The translations under genes were made by a program, and so were the position numbers. A stretch of 64,000 nucleotides of DNA, taken from Trichomonas tenax (Eukaryota > Parabasalia > Trichomonadida > Trichomonadidae). The stretch is from assembly GCA_023091735.1 (NCBI GenBank), contig JALKBU010000160.1, forward strand, positions 1 to 64,000. The letters are read 5' to 3'. A model generated the notes under the pieces. It did no database searches, was not told the origin of the DNA, and was given only the letters and a program-made list of their open reading frames with translations. Below are positions 28,058 to 38,744 of this stretch, piece by piece. Numbering within the stretch: the first letter of the stretch is position 1; every line of letters starts with the position of its first letter.

Positions 28058-28723
28058 GAAATATTTAGCAGTCAGGATTATGAATTTAAGATATTTGGTG
28101 AAAGTACATTCATCAAAGTATTCTATCATGATTGTTCAAATAGAGTTTTGTTCACATTTGATGAAGTTCTAAATTGTCGAAACCAGAAACAAAAGTATTC
28201 AATATTGAATGAATCTACGAGAATAGTTCCGAAAATTCATGGTCTTTATGAATTCATTTATGAAGTTCCTGAATATGGATTTTTGCATTTTCGACAAAGC
28301 AAATTTGTTCATGAATTTACATAAATTTCAGGTAAATCTGCTCCAGGATTTGTTTTATTACCTACATCAACACTAAGCTATAAAGAACATTTTAAAGGAA
28401 TTTGTAAAAGAGCAATTTTTTATAATACTTCGAAAACTTATGAAAGAGCTTATATTGATGGGATGCCTGATTCAAGCGGTTGCTGTTATCCTATTGGAAT
28501 GTTTGAATTTCAATACACTGGCTTTCCAATTTATGGGTACTCTGGCTTTAATACAAAGGTCATTTCATTGTGGGCAAAAGCCTCTCCAGTTATCCAACAA
28601 ACTTGCCAAATTCATTATTGCAAAATCACAAAAATATCAATTTTGCTCTTTACCCCTATTATTACTCTTTTGAACGCATATGATATTATTAATTTATCTA
28701 TCTTGAAGACTAAAAAAATATGA
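28058..28723 (+). pseudogene. Unknown Cys-containing family, copy 3 (one stop)
   Basis: Nearly full length and in one frame from 28058 to 28723, interrupted by a single TAA at 28322-28324 just after FRQSKFVHEF. It ends in a long hydrophobic stretch (ISILLFTPIITLLNAY) that would serve as a membrane anchor. No ATG at the 5' end. The upstream DNA resembles that of copies 4 and 5. Confidence 0.55.
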
Positions 28724-28837
28724 CTAAATTGAAGATATTTTAAAATTAAAAATATATAAAAAAATTAAGGTACTGTTGTAACTGATTACAACAAAAGTGA
28801 CACTCAATATTTATTGAATATAGAAAATGCTCATTAA

Positions 28838-29437
28838 ACCATTTTCAGGCACCAAGACAATGAATATAGAATTTTCGGGGATGATGCATTCCTCAAAGTA
28901 TTCTATCATAACGGTTCTAATCGTGTTCTTTTCACACTTGATGATGTTCTCGATTGTCACAACAATGAACAAAAATTCTCAATATTAAATATATCGACTA
29001 AGATTGTTCCTAAGATTAATGGCTTATACGAGTTCATATACAAAGTTCTTGAATTTTTTTTTTTTTTGCATTTTCGTCAAAGTCAATTTGTTCATGAATG
29101 TACAGAAGAACCTGGAAAATCTGCCCTAGGATTTGTTTTATTGCCTGCAACGACACTTCTTAATACTACATATTTTAAAGGTTTTTGCAGAAGAACAATT
29201 TTTTATACTCCAACAAATACTTATGAATTAACATATATTGATGGTCAACCTCATTCAAATGGTTGGTTTTATCCTATTGGAATGTTTAACTTTATGTATT
29301 CAATTGATGGATATGGAAGAGATACAAAAGTTATTTCTCTGTGGGCAAAAGTTTTTCCATTAAACAAATGTAAGGTAAAATCAATTTATAATATAAAGAT
29401 GTCTATCTTTCTACTAGTTCCATTTATTTCACTATAA
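28838..29437 (+). pseudogene. Unknown Cys-containing family, copy 4 (open, no ATG)
   Basis: An uninterrupted 199-codon frame after a TAA at 28835, opening at a TTTTCAG site and without an initiating ATG. It keeps all family blocks, including FLHFRQSQFVHEC, FKGFCRRT, YIDGQPHS and a hydrophobic C-terminus (MSIFLLVPFISL). A T-run at 29054-29067 encodes four Phe residues and is an expansion against the other copies. It is one of the three best preserved members. Confidence 0.5.
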
Positions 29438-29669
29438 AATCCAACAAAATAACTTCTGTAGTTAATCGATTCGAATCCTGTAGTTATCGATCGATCAATG
29501 TTAAACCAATATTTTTGATGTTGCTTCTTATATTATATTTATTTTAATGCAAGGTTCTGTTATAAAATAATATTAGAGTTGCATGTTATATTGATACGAA
29601 TATAATAATGATAATGATGTAAGTGATTACAACAAAAGAAATATTTTATTTTGAAAATGCTTTTGCACC

Positions 29670-29950
29670 TTGTTTGAGAAATTTATTTTAAAGGATTTGA
29701 TACTCTATCAAACTCTTATGAATATACATATATTGATGGTCAACCTCATTCATGCGGTTGACATTATCCATTTGTAATGTTTGAATTTATATATGTCTGC
29801 TTTCCAATTTATGGATATGCATTTGGTGTCAAAGTTATATCTCTATGAGCTAAAATATATCCATTTTTCTTCAAAATCATGTCATATTAATAATTACAAA
29901 AATACGAAAATATCAATTCTGTTCATAGTTCCTCTAATAGCTATTTATGA
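29670..29950 (+). pseudogene. Unknown Cys-containing family, copy 5 (3' half only)
   Basis: Only the region from before YIDGQPHS to the hydrophobic tail remains, with several in-frame stops. The 5' half is deleted although the upstream flank still resembles that of copies 3 and 4. Confidence 0.5.
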
Positions 29951-30345
29951 CCCATGATTATTTCATTAAAAAAGTTAATATTCCTGCAATATATCAGTTG
30001 ATTTTAATATGCGCATTATAAACTATTTTTCATGAATACCAATAGATGTTTAAATCTTTAAAAATTATCCAATTGCTGTTGGAGCAAACAGAGGATGAAT
30101 ATCTTTGCAAAGCGAATTCATACAATGACATGCAAATATATATAAATTTGTGTCGAGTTTACTCCAATTATTAATGCTATGAAGCTTTGATAGAGATATA
30201 TTAAGTATTTATGATTATTCTACTATAGTTGATAAATACTTATATAACATAAGTTTACAGATAAAAAAATATTATGACAAAAATATATTGGTCAAACATG
30301 GCTATGGGATGTTATTCATTTTCTGACCCATAACAAAGATATTTC

Positions 30346-30795
30346 TTAAAATGTTGAGAGATAGAATACCAAAGCACACTGCGAATCACCCCTCTTTGCT
30401 CCTAGCTCAATTAAATATTCCTTTAAATTATCACTACGCTTGCATGCACACATATATGCAGTGCTTCCTGTATAGTCCTGTGCTTCAAGATTGGCACCAA
30501 GATCCACCAACATTTTGATCACTTGTCTTTGACATCCAATTGTTGCTATTATTAATGGTGTTTTCCCATTATGATATCTTGATTCAATGTTCGCTCCGTG
30601 TTCAATCAGCAATTTAATTACTTTTGGATTGTCATTGTTTAATGCCAATTCCAATGGATCAGGAAAATAATATACCTGAATATTAGGATTCATACATTCT
30701 CGAATTAATTTTTCAACGATTTCTGCGTTTCCAGAACGACATGCAGCTAGCAAAGTATGTATTCCTCTATCTTTGTGAATATTTAAGCATCGCAT
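30346..30795 (-). pseudogene. Ankyrin-repeat protein fragment
   Basis: 149 residues with four ankyrin repeats (TLLAACRSGNAEIVEKLI; PLELALNNDNPKVIKLLIE; TPLIIATIGCQRQVIKMLVD; STAYMCACKRSDNLKEYLIE). The reading frame starts exactly where the DNA switches to copy 6 of the neighbouring family, so the normal N-terminus is missing. No initiator motif lies upstream. It is probably a 5'-truncated relic placed here by recombination. A short functional ankyrin protein cannot be excluded. Confidence 0.65.
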
Positions 30796-31053
30796 AATAA
30801 TATCTCAAAAACATATGAAGCAGCATTCATTGATGGAAATCCGGATATTCAGAATTGGTATTATCCTATTGGAATGCTTGAATTTCAGTATCCATAGTTT
30901 CCTATTGCATATTATGGAGTAGACTTAAAAGTTATTTCTCTATGGGCAAAAGTGTATCCGATTGTTGAACAAACTTGCCACATCAACTCATTTTTGAATT
31001 TGAGTGTTTTAAGAGTATTTGTCACTCCATTGGTATTCATTTTTGATTCATAA
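30796..31053 (+). pseudogene. Unknown Cys-containing family, copy 6 (3' half only)
   Basis: It begins at the junction with the antisense ankyrin fragment and keeps the blocks from the YIDG equivalent through YYPIGM and KVISLWAKVYP to a hydrophobic end (VFVTPLVFIFDS). At least one stop interrupts it. Confidence 0.55.
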
Positions 31054-31136
31054 ACCGATTGAGAATTTTTTTATATAAATACATTTTGAATCCGATAAAG
31101 TGTCATTATTTTTCAGAATTATTTTTATATCTATGA

Positions 31137-31757
31137 TTCCTGATATATAGTAACAAAGATTATGATTACAGATTGATTAACGGTGGTTTATTTCTCAAAA
31201 TATTCTTTCACAATTGTTCAAATAAAGTTCTTTTCAAGAATATCGAAGAAGTTCTTGAATGTGTCAACGACAGTCAAAAATACTCTATTATAATTGTCGC
31301 TAAGACATTTGTGCCGAATTTTCATGGACTATATGAATTTATCTATGAAATACCAGAAATTGTTTTTTTACATTTTCGACAAAGTCAATTTGTCCATAAA
31401 TGTTCAGAATTTGAAGGGCAAACAGCTCCAGGATTTTCATTATTGCCACCAACAACAATGCATTCACTATCTTTTAAAGGTTTCTGTGGAAGAACGATTC
31501 TACTTCCTGAGGAGGATTCTTCTAATCTCTTTGCATATATTGATGGAGAACCAGATTCTAAATTTTGGCATTATCCGATTGGAACATTCACTAATCATTA
31601 CCAAGGTTTCCCAACTGAGTATGGAAGTGATTCTCTTGTTATGTCTCTATCGGCGAAAATATATTTTGTTCTACCTCAGACATTTAATTTTAAACATTGT
31701 TGTCTTCAATATTCATTAAAATTATTCTCATTTATATTTGTGATTGATTGGGATTAA
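31137..31757 (+). pseudogene. Unknown Cys-containing family, copy 7 (open, no ATG)
   Basis: A 206-codon uninterrupted frame with the full family pattern: DYDYRLINGG, FFHNCSNKVLF, EVLECVN, FLHFRQSQFVHKC, TAPGFSLLP, FKGFCGRT, YIDGEPDS and a hydrophobic tail (LFSFIFVIDWD). No ATG precedes the conserved part. The frame opens next to GTAACAAAG, at the same alignment position as copies 1 and 4. Calling it dead is tentative, because the 5' part could be a separate exon. Confidence 0.5.
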
Positions 31758-31846
31758 AACATTTATTGTTATGTTATAGGTTATCATTTGTTGTATATCG
31801 AAGGATTAAAATCAAACTGACAAATGTCAATTTTGCATAAAGTCTA

Positions 31847-33664
31847 ATGTCAGATTATTCTGATGATGATTATCCTATTTTTTACAAAAAGGTAGATTAT
31901 AACAAATTGGCTGTAAAATCTATAGCTGATATTGATGTTCCTGATTATATGACAATACCAGTTCAAGCTGTAGACCTTCTTTGGAAAATGAATGATGAAA
32001 ATTCCGAAATAATTATAAATCAACTTAAGGAATGGATAGGCAAAGGTGATGTTACTAACCATTTTATTGAATCTGTTAAAAGTTACATTCGAAGTCAAAA
32101 TGCATTAAAAAATGAGCATCTAGGCTATAATAGCAAACAATCAACGCTGACACAGTGTTTAAGAGAGGACGATGCAGGAAAGCTTGCTGATATTATAAAT
32201 GAATCAAAATATGGAAATAAAAAAATGCAAAATGCTTTAAAACAATCGATGATAATTGGTGCAATTAGCTGCTTTAAATTTTTACTGGTTAATGGAGCAC
32301 AATTAAAAGAAAAATTGTGTGAATGTGCAATTTATGGCGGCAATACTGAAATCATCAAAACAATTGCTAACTCTAATATCCAGTTTCCTTTAGAATGCTT
32401 TGAAATTGCAATCAAAAGAAACATGAATAAAATTGCAGATTATTTGATGGAAAACCATAATTCTTATTTAATTTTTGTTGATAAATGTATTTCGTTTTTC
32501 AATTTCAGAGCAGCTTTGTTTATGATTCAAAATCAAGTTCTCTTCAGTCATCAATATTGCCGATTATCTCCTGCGTTTTTCATTCTTATGAATTCAAACA
32601 ATGGGCTTTTACAATTTCTTATAGAGTATAATATTAATGTTAGATCATTAAATACTAGCGGCGGTATAATATTTGATAATTTGTCGTTAGCAGCCCTTAA
32701 AGATAATCGGAAAGCAATGGAATTTCTATTCGAAAATGGAGTTAACACATTATATAAAATCAGGATGGAGGGAAAGACTGCAGAAGATGCTCTATCAGTT
32801 GCTGTCAAAGAGGGTTCATTATCTTGTTTGACTTTTCTTTTGGAGAATTATGAATATGATATTAATGCCTTATACATAGAAAGCGATGTAATTGACATGA
32901 TTTATTCTTGTGTCTATTATCATATAACAGAATATGAGAACGATGATACCCATGGTAGCGATAGCTATGATGGTTTAAAACATCCTAAAGTAAGGGAAAA
33001 TTATGATGAAAACGAAGAAGAAGAATTTGTGGAGGAGGAGGAAGATGATGATGATTCAGAGGCATATTTCACACTATTATCGCGAGCAATTAAATCAAGA
33101 AATTATCAAATAACGAAAATTCTTATTGAACATGGAGCAAATCCAAATATGTTTATACCAACACCAAAAGATGTCACAACACCATTAATATTAGCTGTTG
33201 GTAACAAAGAAAATCCATGTTTTGAGATTGTGAAATTATTACTTGATAACAATGCAGATCCTAACATGATTACTCCTCAAATGTCACCGCTTCAATGTGC
33301 ATTGAATTGTTCAAAGACATCTGCTATTCCTAAGTTACTACTTGATTCTGGGGCACGACCTGAATACAATATTCAGAAAGAGCTTCCACATCCTCTGATG
33401 CTTGCAATTATGAAAGGTTTTGATGATATCGTTGAAATGCTTCTAAATCAAGGAATATATCCTAATTTCACTAACTCAATCGGCTTAGGATTTTGCACTC
33501 CTTTGTCATTTGCAATCACTAGAAAATTGCCGAATATCAAAATTATCAAGCTCCTGATGGATCATGGAGCAGATCCTAATTTCAAAGTTTATTTCCATGA
33601 AGAATTGACAACTCCATTGGAGTTGGCCGAAGACAATCCAAGAATCTCGAACATTTTTGAATAA
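31847..33664 (+). CDS. Ankyrin-repeat protein
   Basis: 605 residues. The first 90 are helical and match the leader common to trichomonad ankyrin proteins (MSDYSDDDYP at the start). Weaker repeats occupy about 100-350. An acidic stretch sits near 384-407 (EEEEFVEEEEDDDD). Five clearer ankyrin repeats run from 408 to the end (TKILIEHGANPN; VKLLLDNNADPN; LLMDHGADPN). It is probably a cytosolic scaffold for protein binding with no predicted enzymatic role. The frame is intact, with a weak initiator-like TCAATTTT at 31827. It lies 90 bp after copy 7 of the unknown family on the same strand. Confidence 0.85.
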   Translation: MSDYSDDDYPIFYKKVDYNKLAVKSIADIDVPDYMTIPVQAVDLLWKMNDENSEIIINQLKEWIGKGDVTNHFIESVKSYIRSQNALKNEHLGYNSKQSTLTQCLREDDAGKLADIINESKYGNKKMQNALKQSMIIGAISCFKFLLVNGAQLKEKLCECAIYGGNTEIIKTIANSNIQFPLECFEIAIKRNMNKIADYLMENHNSYLIFVDKCISFFNFRAALFMIQNQVLFSHQYCRLSPAFFILMNSNNGLLQFLIEYNINVRSLNTSGGIIFDNLSLAALKDNRKAMEFLFENGVNTLYKIRMEGKTAEDALSVAVKEGSLSCLTFLLENYEYDINALYIESDVIDMIYSCVYYHITEYENDDTHGSDSYDGLKHPKVRENYDENEEEEFVEEEEDDDDSEAYFTLLSRAIKSRNYQITKILIEHGANPNMFIPTPKDVTTPLILAVGNKENPCFEIVKLLLDNNADPNMITPQMSPLQCALNCSKTSAIPKLLLDSGARPEYNIQKELPHPLMLAIMKGFDDIVEMLLNQGIYPNFTNSIGLGFCTPLSFAITRKLPNIKIIKLLMDHGADPNFKVYFHEELTTPLELAEDNPRISNIFE

Positions 33665-34384
33665 GCAATAATTTTCATTTGATTTTTGATACTGTCTTAT
33701 AGTATAGCATATTTTATTCATGAAATATTTCTAATTCTTCGATGATTTGTTAGATTAGTTTCTACTATTATGCCAAATATTTTGTTATTCGAATGCACTC
33801 TTAATGGCATAAAAACTAAGGAAATTCAGAAAAAAATTGAATTTTGAAATTTGAATAAAATCACAAGTTTTGATCTTCCAAATATATATAAGTCATTGTG
33901 TTGATGCTATATTCATTAGATCATTACTCTCATTTTCTATTTTCTCTCACTCTTCCAGCATCAATTTTAAAACTAACGATGCACTTGATGTTGTCACCAA
34001 AAAAACGAGTGGACTTAAATACGATGTGTTTTAAGGATATTGCGGTGTCAAATAATTTGATTCGATCATAGACGATTTTGTTTAATGAGACCATGATCAA
34101 TTAGTTAAGCATATGTTATAAAAATGATTTCATCAATAAAAATTGCGTTGTCTATGATCATTTCTCGAGATATTAATTTGATAAAGGAATAAAAATGTTT
34201 TATCCCATAAAACACAATGGTATTGTATTACATATATCTAGTATAGTTTAATAACATTCACTAATGATATTGTTCACGTTGAAGAATTTGATAATCAAAC
34301 ATTTCAAAAATAAATAAAATCTATTTCTAAATATAAACAAATCTATACATGCAATTTATATATAAAACAAGACAAATACTACAT
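33665..34384. other. Intergenic, no supported gene
   Basis: 720 bp of AT-rich DNA between convergent genes. I see only short frames and no clear regulatory structure. Confidence 0.5.
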
Positions 34385-34893
34385 TTAATACATCATATCG
34401 TTGGATGAAGGATTTCTGTTTGTAAGAACTGAATACCAACGATTCTTAACGGCGCACGATATGCGTCAAGGGAGCTTTGTAGCAATAAGAGTCCAATGGT
34501 TGCCATTCTTTCTGAAATAATCAATTGATCTTCCCACTTCTCGAAGCGTGTCTTCTTAACTTCTGGGTGTAATCTGTAGAGCCATCGCTCCTTGCACTGA
34601 ATTGCTGTTCTTCCTGGAACTTGCTCAGCGACAATGTCTCATAAAATAGGGGATTGTGATTGAACAGCCTTTTTCAATAGTTCATCTTCTTCCTGAGACC
34701 ATGAACCCTTTATGTACACTTTGCTTGGGTGCTCCTCCTCTGACTTTTGCAACCCCTCGTCATCAGAAGTCTGTATTGGTGATGTTTGGATGAAAAATTC
34801 TGGAATCGGCTGATAGATCGGGAAAGACAATTTATGGATGCTTGGCAGTGTGAGGTGCTTAATGCTCAATGATGGTTGAACACAAATAGCCAT
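34385..34893 (-). pseudogene. R2R3 Myb transcription-factor pseudogene
   Basis: The first 84 codons are intact and end in the start of a Myb repeat (GSWSQEEDELLKKAV). An in-frame TGA at 34641-34639 then occurs where the next repeat residue is normally Trp. Reading on gives the rest of the repeat (VPGRTAIQCKERWL) and part of a second one (FEKWEDQLII). A frameshift near 34516 and another TGA at 34468-34466 follow, and the end of the second repeat is visible (VKNRWYSVLTNR). Myb factors of this type are numerous in trichomonads and bind promoter elements. With at least three lesions this copy is dead. Confidence 0.75.
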
Positions 34894-35156
34894 CTTCTTA
34901 AAAATGATTTTAAAAATACGTCAAACAATTTCAATTGAAATCGCGGTTTTGAAGATAATAATTCTATCAAATTGAATTCTTTTTTTCTCATACAAATGAT
35001 TTGGAATATCAAAAACTACATAATCATGACCTAGACAAAGTTCTCACGCATGAAACAAAAAATTGTAGCGTTAAATTTGTTTATCGTCAATTTCTCTCAA
35101 TGGATATATTTTGGTTATGTATTTAGACTCCTTATATCGTATAATTGTGTGGTGAT

Positions 35157-35878
35157 CTAAAATCGGAATCTTAGCCCGACCCCAAAGAAAATGTTGAAAT
35201 TAGGGGATTCTCTCGAAAAATTTTTATTGTTGAAACAGACTCTATATGGTGAGTAAATGACAGAACGACCTAAAATTAGTATCCTATCGTGAATGTTTGA
35301 AATTGTTGGTAATATAATTTGCTTTATTTGAACTAATTTGATGATGTTCATACTCAGCATGACATAAAAGGGGCATAAATGATTGTTTTGGCAGATGGTT
35401 AAATTTGCGAATAAATTTAGCGAATCTAAATTTTGGACAGTGAATACATGAACACTCTGGGGATAATATTTCATACGATTCCTTTCTTGCCTTAATTTAA
35501 CAAAATTTTAAAACTTCAGATATAATTTCTGCGAAATCAACAACCAGGGGTTGAGGACAGTAATACTCTGTTGAAAGAATGATAGTGCGTGAGTTTTCTT
35601 TAGATAATTTCGTATTTTGGTTTGGAAAATATTTTTCTTTTGCAACTATCATGATCTGTTGGATCCAAAACGAAGTTTTTAAGGTTGCAAATGATATCCA
35701 AAAGCCTATAACTCGTGGATATCAGATTGCTATTTTCAATCTTAAGTATTTCTAATTTTCTAAGCGATAATAACCTAATTTCATTTAATATTTTGAAAGC
35801 AGTATATTTGTATTTTACGTAAGAAATGTATTGTCCGGATAAATCGATTGATTTGTAATAGATTTGAAATATTACCAT
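35157..35878 (-). pseudogene. Decayed ORF, possibly leucine-rich-repeat protein
   Basis: A 92-codon frame (35878-35600) has a leucine-patterned stretch (LRKLEILKIENSNL). Protein-like sequence continues after it in a shifted frame (ILSTEYYCPQPLVVDFAEI), passes a stop near 35505 and resumes. The 105-codon frame at 35474-35157 overlaps this in another frame. The leucine spacing hints at a BspA-like or other LRR protein. Decay prevents a firm assignment. Confidence 0.35.
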
Positions 35879-36060
35879 GTTGTGTTAGTTTTTTATGGCA
35901 GACAACATAATACATATCGTATACATACTCACTGGAATGTATTGATAGCTACCAAATTGATAGAAACAGTTCTTTTTGATCCTTGAATCGATATTAAAAA
36001 ATAACTGACACTTTTCGTTTTTTTTGTCACCTTTCATTAAACGTCACTTTCCAACTATTG

Positions 36061-36068
36061 TCACTTTT
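36061..36068 (+). promoter_or_regulatory. Initiator TCACTTTT upstream of the Cys-rich membrane protein
   Basis: This is the nearest of three Inr-like motifs (36027 TCACCTTT, 36044 TCACTTTC, 36061 TCACTTTT). It puts the first transcribed A 27 bases before the ATG at 36090 and excludes the upstream TTG-initiated extension of the frame. Confidence 0.65.
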
Positions 36069-36089
36069 ATATCTATATTTTGGCAAAAA

Positions 36090-36977
36090 ATGAATGATGA
36101 ATTAATTGAAGAAAATCATATTCCACAAGAATTAGAAAATCTTGAGCCAGATGTTTCTACTCTTGACAGTAATATTACGTCAAAGAAATGGTATCAAAAG
36201 TGGTGGGGAAGATTATTGATTGGAATTGCTATTTTTATTGTTGTAATCACTATAACAATTACACTGTTAGCTATATATCTTGATTATGGGCAATGCAGTA
36301 GATCTTGCAGATTAAAATACTGTGATCCACTCGATTCGAAATGTTTAATCAACAATATGATTAAAGGATGGAGAACTAAAGCAAACAAACGTGATAAGTG
36401 CACATGCTATGCGCCAACTGTCTTCAACAGCACAAAAGTTATCAATAGATATGTTGAAGCGACTGATACTTGGGCGTTGGATAATAAAACAATTACATAC
36501 TGTGCAGTTCCTCCCAAAGATAACTATACGGGTGACGCAATCACATATCCAACGCGCAAAGACGCAGAAAATGCAAATGCATATATATTGCATCAAGGCC
36601 CATGCGGACAATGCTCAACGATTTCTGATAAACGCGCATATGAGAAAACGAAAATGAACCTCACAAAAATATCAACAAAGGCAACATTCTTTGGTTTATT
36701 GGATAGAAAGTTTGCTGTCGACTATATGAAGAGAACCGAATTAAGTTCTGACTGCGTTGAATGTTGGGTTGAAAATATGAGGCACACAGTCATTCATTGT
36801 TTCACACGTTGTATGTTTGGTGACAGGTCTGGTTGTAATAAAGATGGTGAATTAACTGATTGTCTGCTTTGCGATGAAGTTCATTCTGGTGTCTTCTTCC
36901 GCCAATGTGCTGGAATGACTCGAAGAAGAGCTGGAATCCAGACAGATATTTGTAGAAAACCTGGTGAAATCAAATAA
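36090..36977 (+). CDS. Cys-rich type II membrane protein, unknown function
   Basis: 295 residues. A 41-residue acidic cytosolic head ends in basic and aromatic residues (KKWYQKWWGR). One membrane span follows at about 42-65 (LLIGIAIFIVVITITITLLA). The outer domain of about 230 residues has many cysteines (CSRSC, CTC, CGQC, CVEC, CLLC) and at least four N-glycosylation sequons (NST, NKT, NYT, NLT). A conserved-looking C-terminal motif is FRQCAGMTRRRAGIQTDICR. Spacing of the cysteines suggests several disulfides in the secretory lumen or on the cell surface. I do not recognise the family. The intact frame and clear promoter argue for a working gene. Confidence 0.8.
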   Translation: MNDELIEENHIPQELENLEPDVSTLDSNITSKKWYQKWWGRLLIGIAIFIVVITITITLLAIYLDYGQCSRSCRLKYCDPLDSKCLINNMIKGWRTKANKRDKCTCYAPTVFNSTKVINRYVEATDTWALDNKTITYCAVPPKDNYTGDAITYPTRKDAENANAYILHQGPCGQCSTISDKRAYEKTKMNLTKISTKATFFGLLDRKFAVDYMKRTELSSDCVECWVENMRHTVIHCFTRCMFGDRSGCNKDGELTDCLLCDEVHSGVFFRQCAGMTRRRAGIQTDICRKPGEIK

Positions 36978-37311
36978 TGAATATTCATTCTCTATGTTTG
37001 TTATTACTTAAATGCTGCTTCACTACTATACTTTCTGCATCTTTGTTAACTATTTTCTTGTTATTCTTTATTTTGAGCAAATAAACGCACTTTAATTTTA
37101 TTAATACTCTGTTTTATATTGATATTTTCAATACCATAGACACCATAGTATAACCATAGACTTGAAACCAAGAATAACAGAATATATATATTGAAAAAAT
37201 AATTATTAGTTAGTATATTAATGATAGGATAGAATTTAATATATATTCGATAAAAGAAGATTATGTTCGCAATTTGTGTGATCTGATTATGAAATTATAA
37301 AATGAATCAAA
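36978..37311. other. Intergenic between convergent genes
   Basis: 334 bp of AT-rich DNA. A short ACCATAG motif recurs around 37134-37162. Nothing else is visible. Confidence 0.5.
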
Positions 37312-38004
37312 TTATTTTGTGCATTGCCATTCAAATACATTGAAATCGAAGTCTTTGAGGGACTTCAAAATGATTGTTGGGTGAGCATCAACCTCTTCTA
37401 AAGAAATTGTAACAGGTAGTTCATGATCAGGAACCATGACAACAGCCATTCCAGCATTGTTTGCAGCTTTAACTCCACTCGGAGCATCTTCGAAAACGAG
37501 GATGTTTTCTGGGTTCAAAAAGCCTAATTGCTTCATTGAAGTCAAAAATATCTCTGGATCCGGTTTTCCTTTGGAAACTTCATTTCCGCACGTAATTTTG
37601 TTGAATTGATTGAAGAATTCTTTGTGATTAACAATTTTAGATTCAAAATTTGTTCTGCTGCCGCTTGTAGCAATAGAGATCGGTATTTTTTGCGAAATTA
37701 GTTCCTGTACGAGTTCTTTAGCACCAGGAAATAGCGCTGCTGTTGGAAAAACTTTGACCAAGATTTCATCGCGCATTTTTGAGAATTCCTGCCATGTATA
37801 TGGAAGGTTAAACTTCTCAACGATTAGTTTACATGCATCTGGTGCTGTTAATCCCATTAATTTTCTTCGAAAATCAATTTCAAAGTGATGGCCTGTTAAT
37901 TGCTCGTGAACTTTGGTACCAATCGGCTCTGTATCCAACAGAAGTCCATCATTGTCAAATATAACAGCATGAATTGGATATGGCCAAACTTTCATAATTG
38001 ACAT
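37312..38004 (-). CDS. HAD-superfamily phosphatase (beta-phosphoglucomutase-like)
   Basis: 230 residues with all four HAD motifs: motif I VIFDNDGLLLDTE (nucleophile Asp17, general acid Asp19), motif II SIATSGS, the motif III lysine followed by GKPDPEIF, and motif IV VFEDAPSG. The helical cap between motifs I and II is of the beta-PGM type. That group includes sugar-phosphate and pseudouridine-5'-phosphate phosphatases; the substrate cannot be read from sequence. The start at 38004 is chosen because TCACTTTTATTCA ends directly before it and the length then matches the family. An in-frame ATG at 38097 would add 31 unlike residues and also has an Inr-like TCATTT upstream, so a longer form is possible. 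Confidence 0.85.
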   Translation of the reverse strand: MSIMKVWPYPIHAVIFDNDGLLLDTEPIGTKVHEQLTGHHFEIDFRRKLMGLTAPDACKLIVEKFNLPYTWQEFSKMRDEILVKVFPTAALFPGAKELVQELISQKIPISIATSGSRTNFESKIVNHKEFFNQFNKITCGNEVSKGKPDPEIFLTSMKQLGFLNPENILVFEDAPSGVKAANNAGMAVVMVPDHELPVTISLEEVDAHPTIILKSLKDFDFNVFEWQCTK

Positions 38005-38009
38005 TGAAT

Positions 38010-38017
38010 AAAAGTGA
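38010..38017 (-). promoter_or_regulatory. Initiator TCACTTTT of the HAD phosphatase gene
   Basis: On the minus strand the presumed transcription start A (38015) is 11 bases before the ATG at 38004. The spacing is close to that of the BEACH gene. Confidence 0.65.
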
Positions 38018-38744
38018 TTCTGCCAATCCTCAGAAACATCACTATCAATAGCATATACAATGCACTGATCTAAAGGACTTTTCTTCAAAAGAAACAAAAA
38101 TTATCTAAAATTCACTTTTTATATGATAAATGAGCGTCACAATGGAAGCAAAATCATTTCCCTGAATCACTCTATTGTTCTATTGTTTCACAAGCATAGT
38201 ACCAAAGGTATGGAAATTCAATTCTAAACAAGAATCTATGCGGAAATGCATTTCGAAATTCTTAGCAGCCTCATCTGATGATGATGTGATACTACAACAG
38301 AGGATAGCACTCAAATAATATCAAATCATCGAAAGAAGTGATCAGGTTTCAAATTACAAATATATTGCTAATTGTGATATTCTAGGTACTCATTTCTGTG
38401 GTCAAAAATTCTGTTGATTAACTGATATCAAGGTTAAGAATGTTAATTTATTGGCAATTTACTTGATTTAAATCGTTAATATATGGTGATTCCATCATTA
38501 GAATGCCTGAGTATAGAAAATGATCCATTATTTCTATTCTAAATTATGGAACAAATGTTTCAAATTGCAAAATTATATATGACAAATAAAGTGAATTTTA
38601 TGACATGTAAATTAAACATTTTGAAATGATTTTACTGTTCCTATGAATAGCTATGTGTTAGCTTTAAACTAAAATCTGAAAATTTTTGAAAAATTCTCAT
38701 TCCGTTGTGACTTTTTCGTCGAAATTGTCTTCTTTCAAAAAAAA
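38018..38744. other. Intergenic between divergent genes
   Basis: AT-rich DNA shared as upstream region by the HAD gene (minus) and the IPI1-like gene (plus). TCATTC near 38697 is the only initiator-like site before the plus-strand gene. The possible longer start of the HAD frame (to 38097) lies here. Confidence 0.45.

Noticed and set aside
29466..29490. ATTCGAATCC stretch resembling a tRNA T-arm
   Set aside because: The flanking bases do not form a T-stem and no acceptor or anticodon arm lies upstream.
26400..31160. Introns with the trichomonad GTATGT / ACTAACACACAG signals
   Set aside because: I looked for them because of the ATG-less family frames. No good donor was seen, and the acceptor-like sites match only partly.
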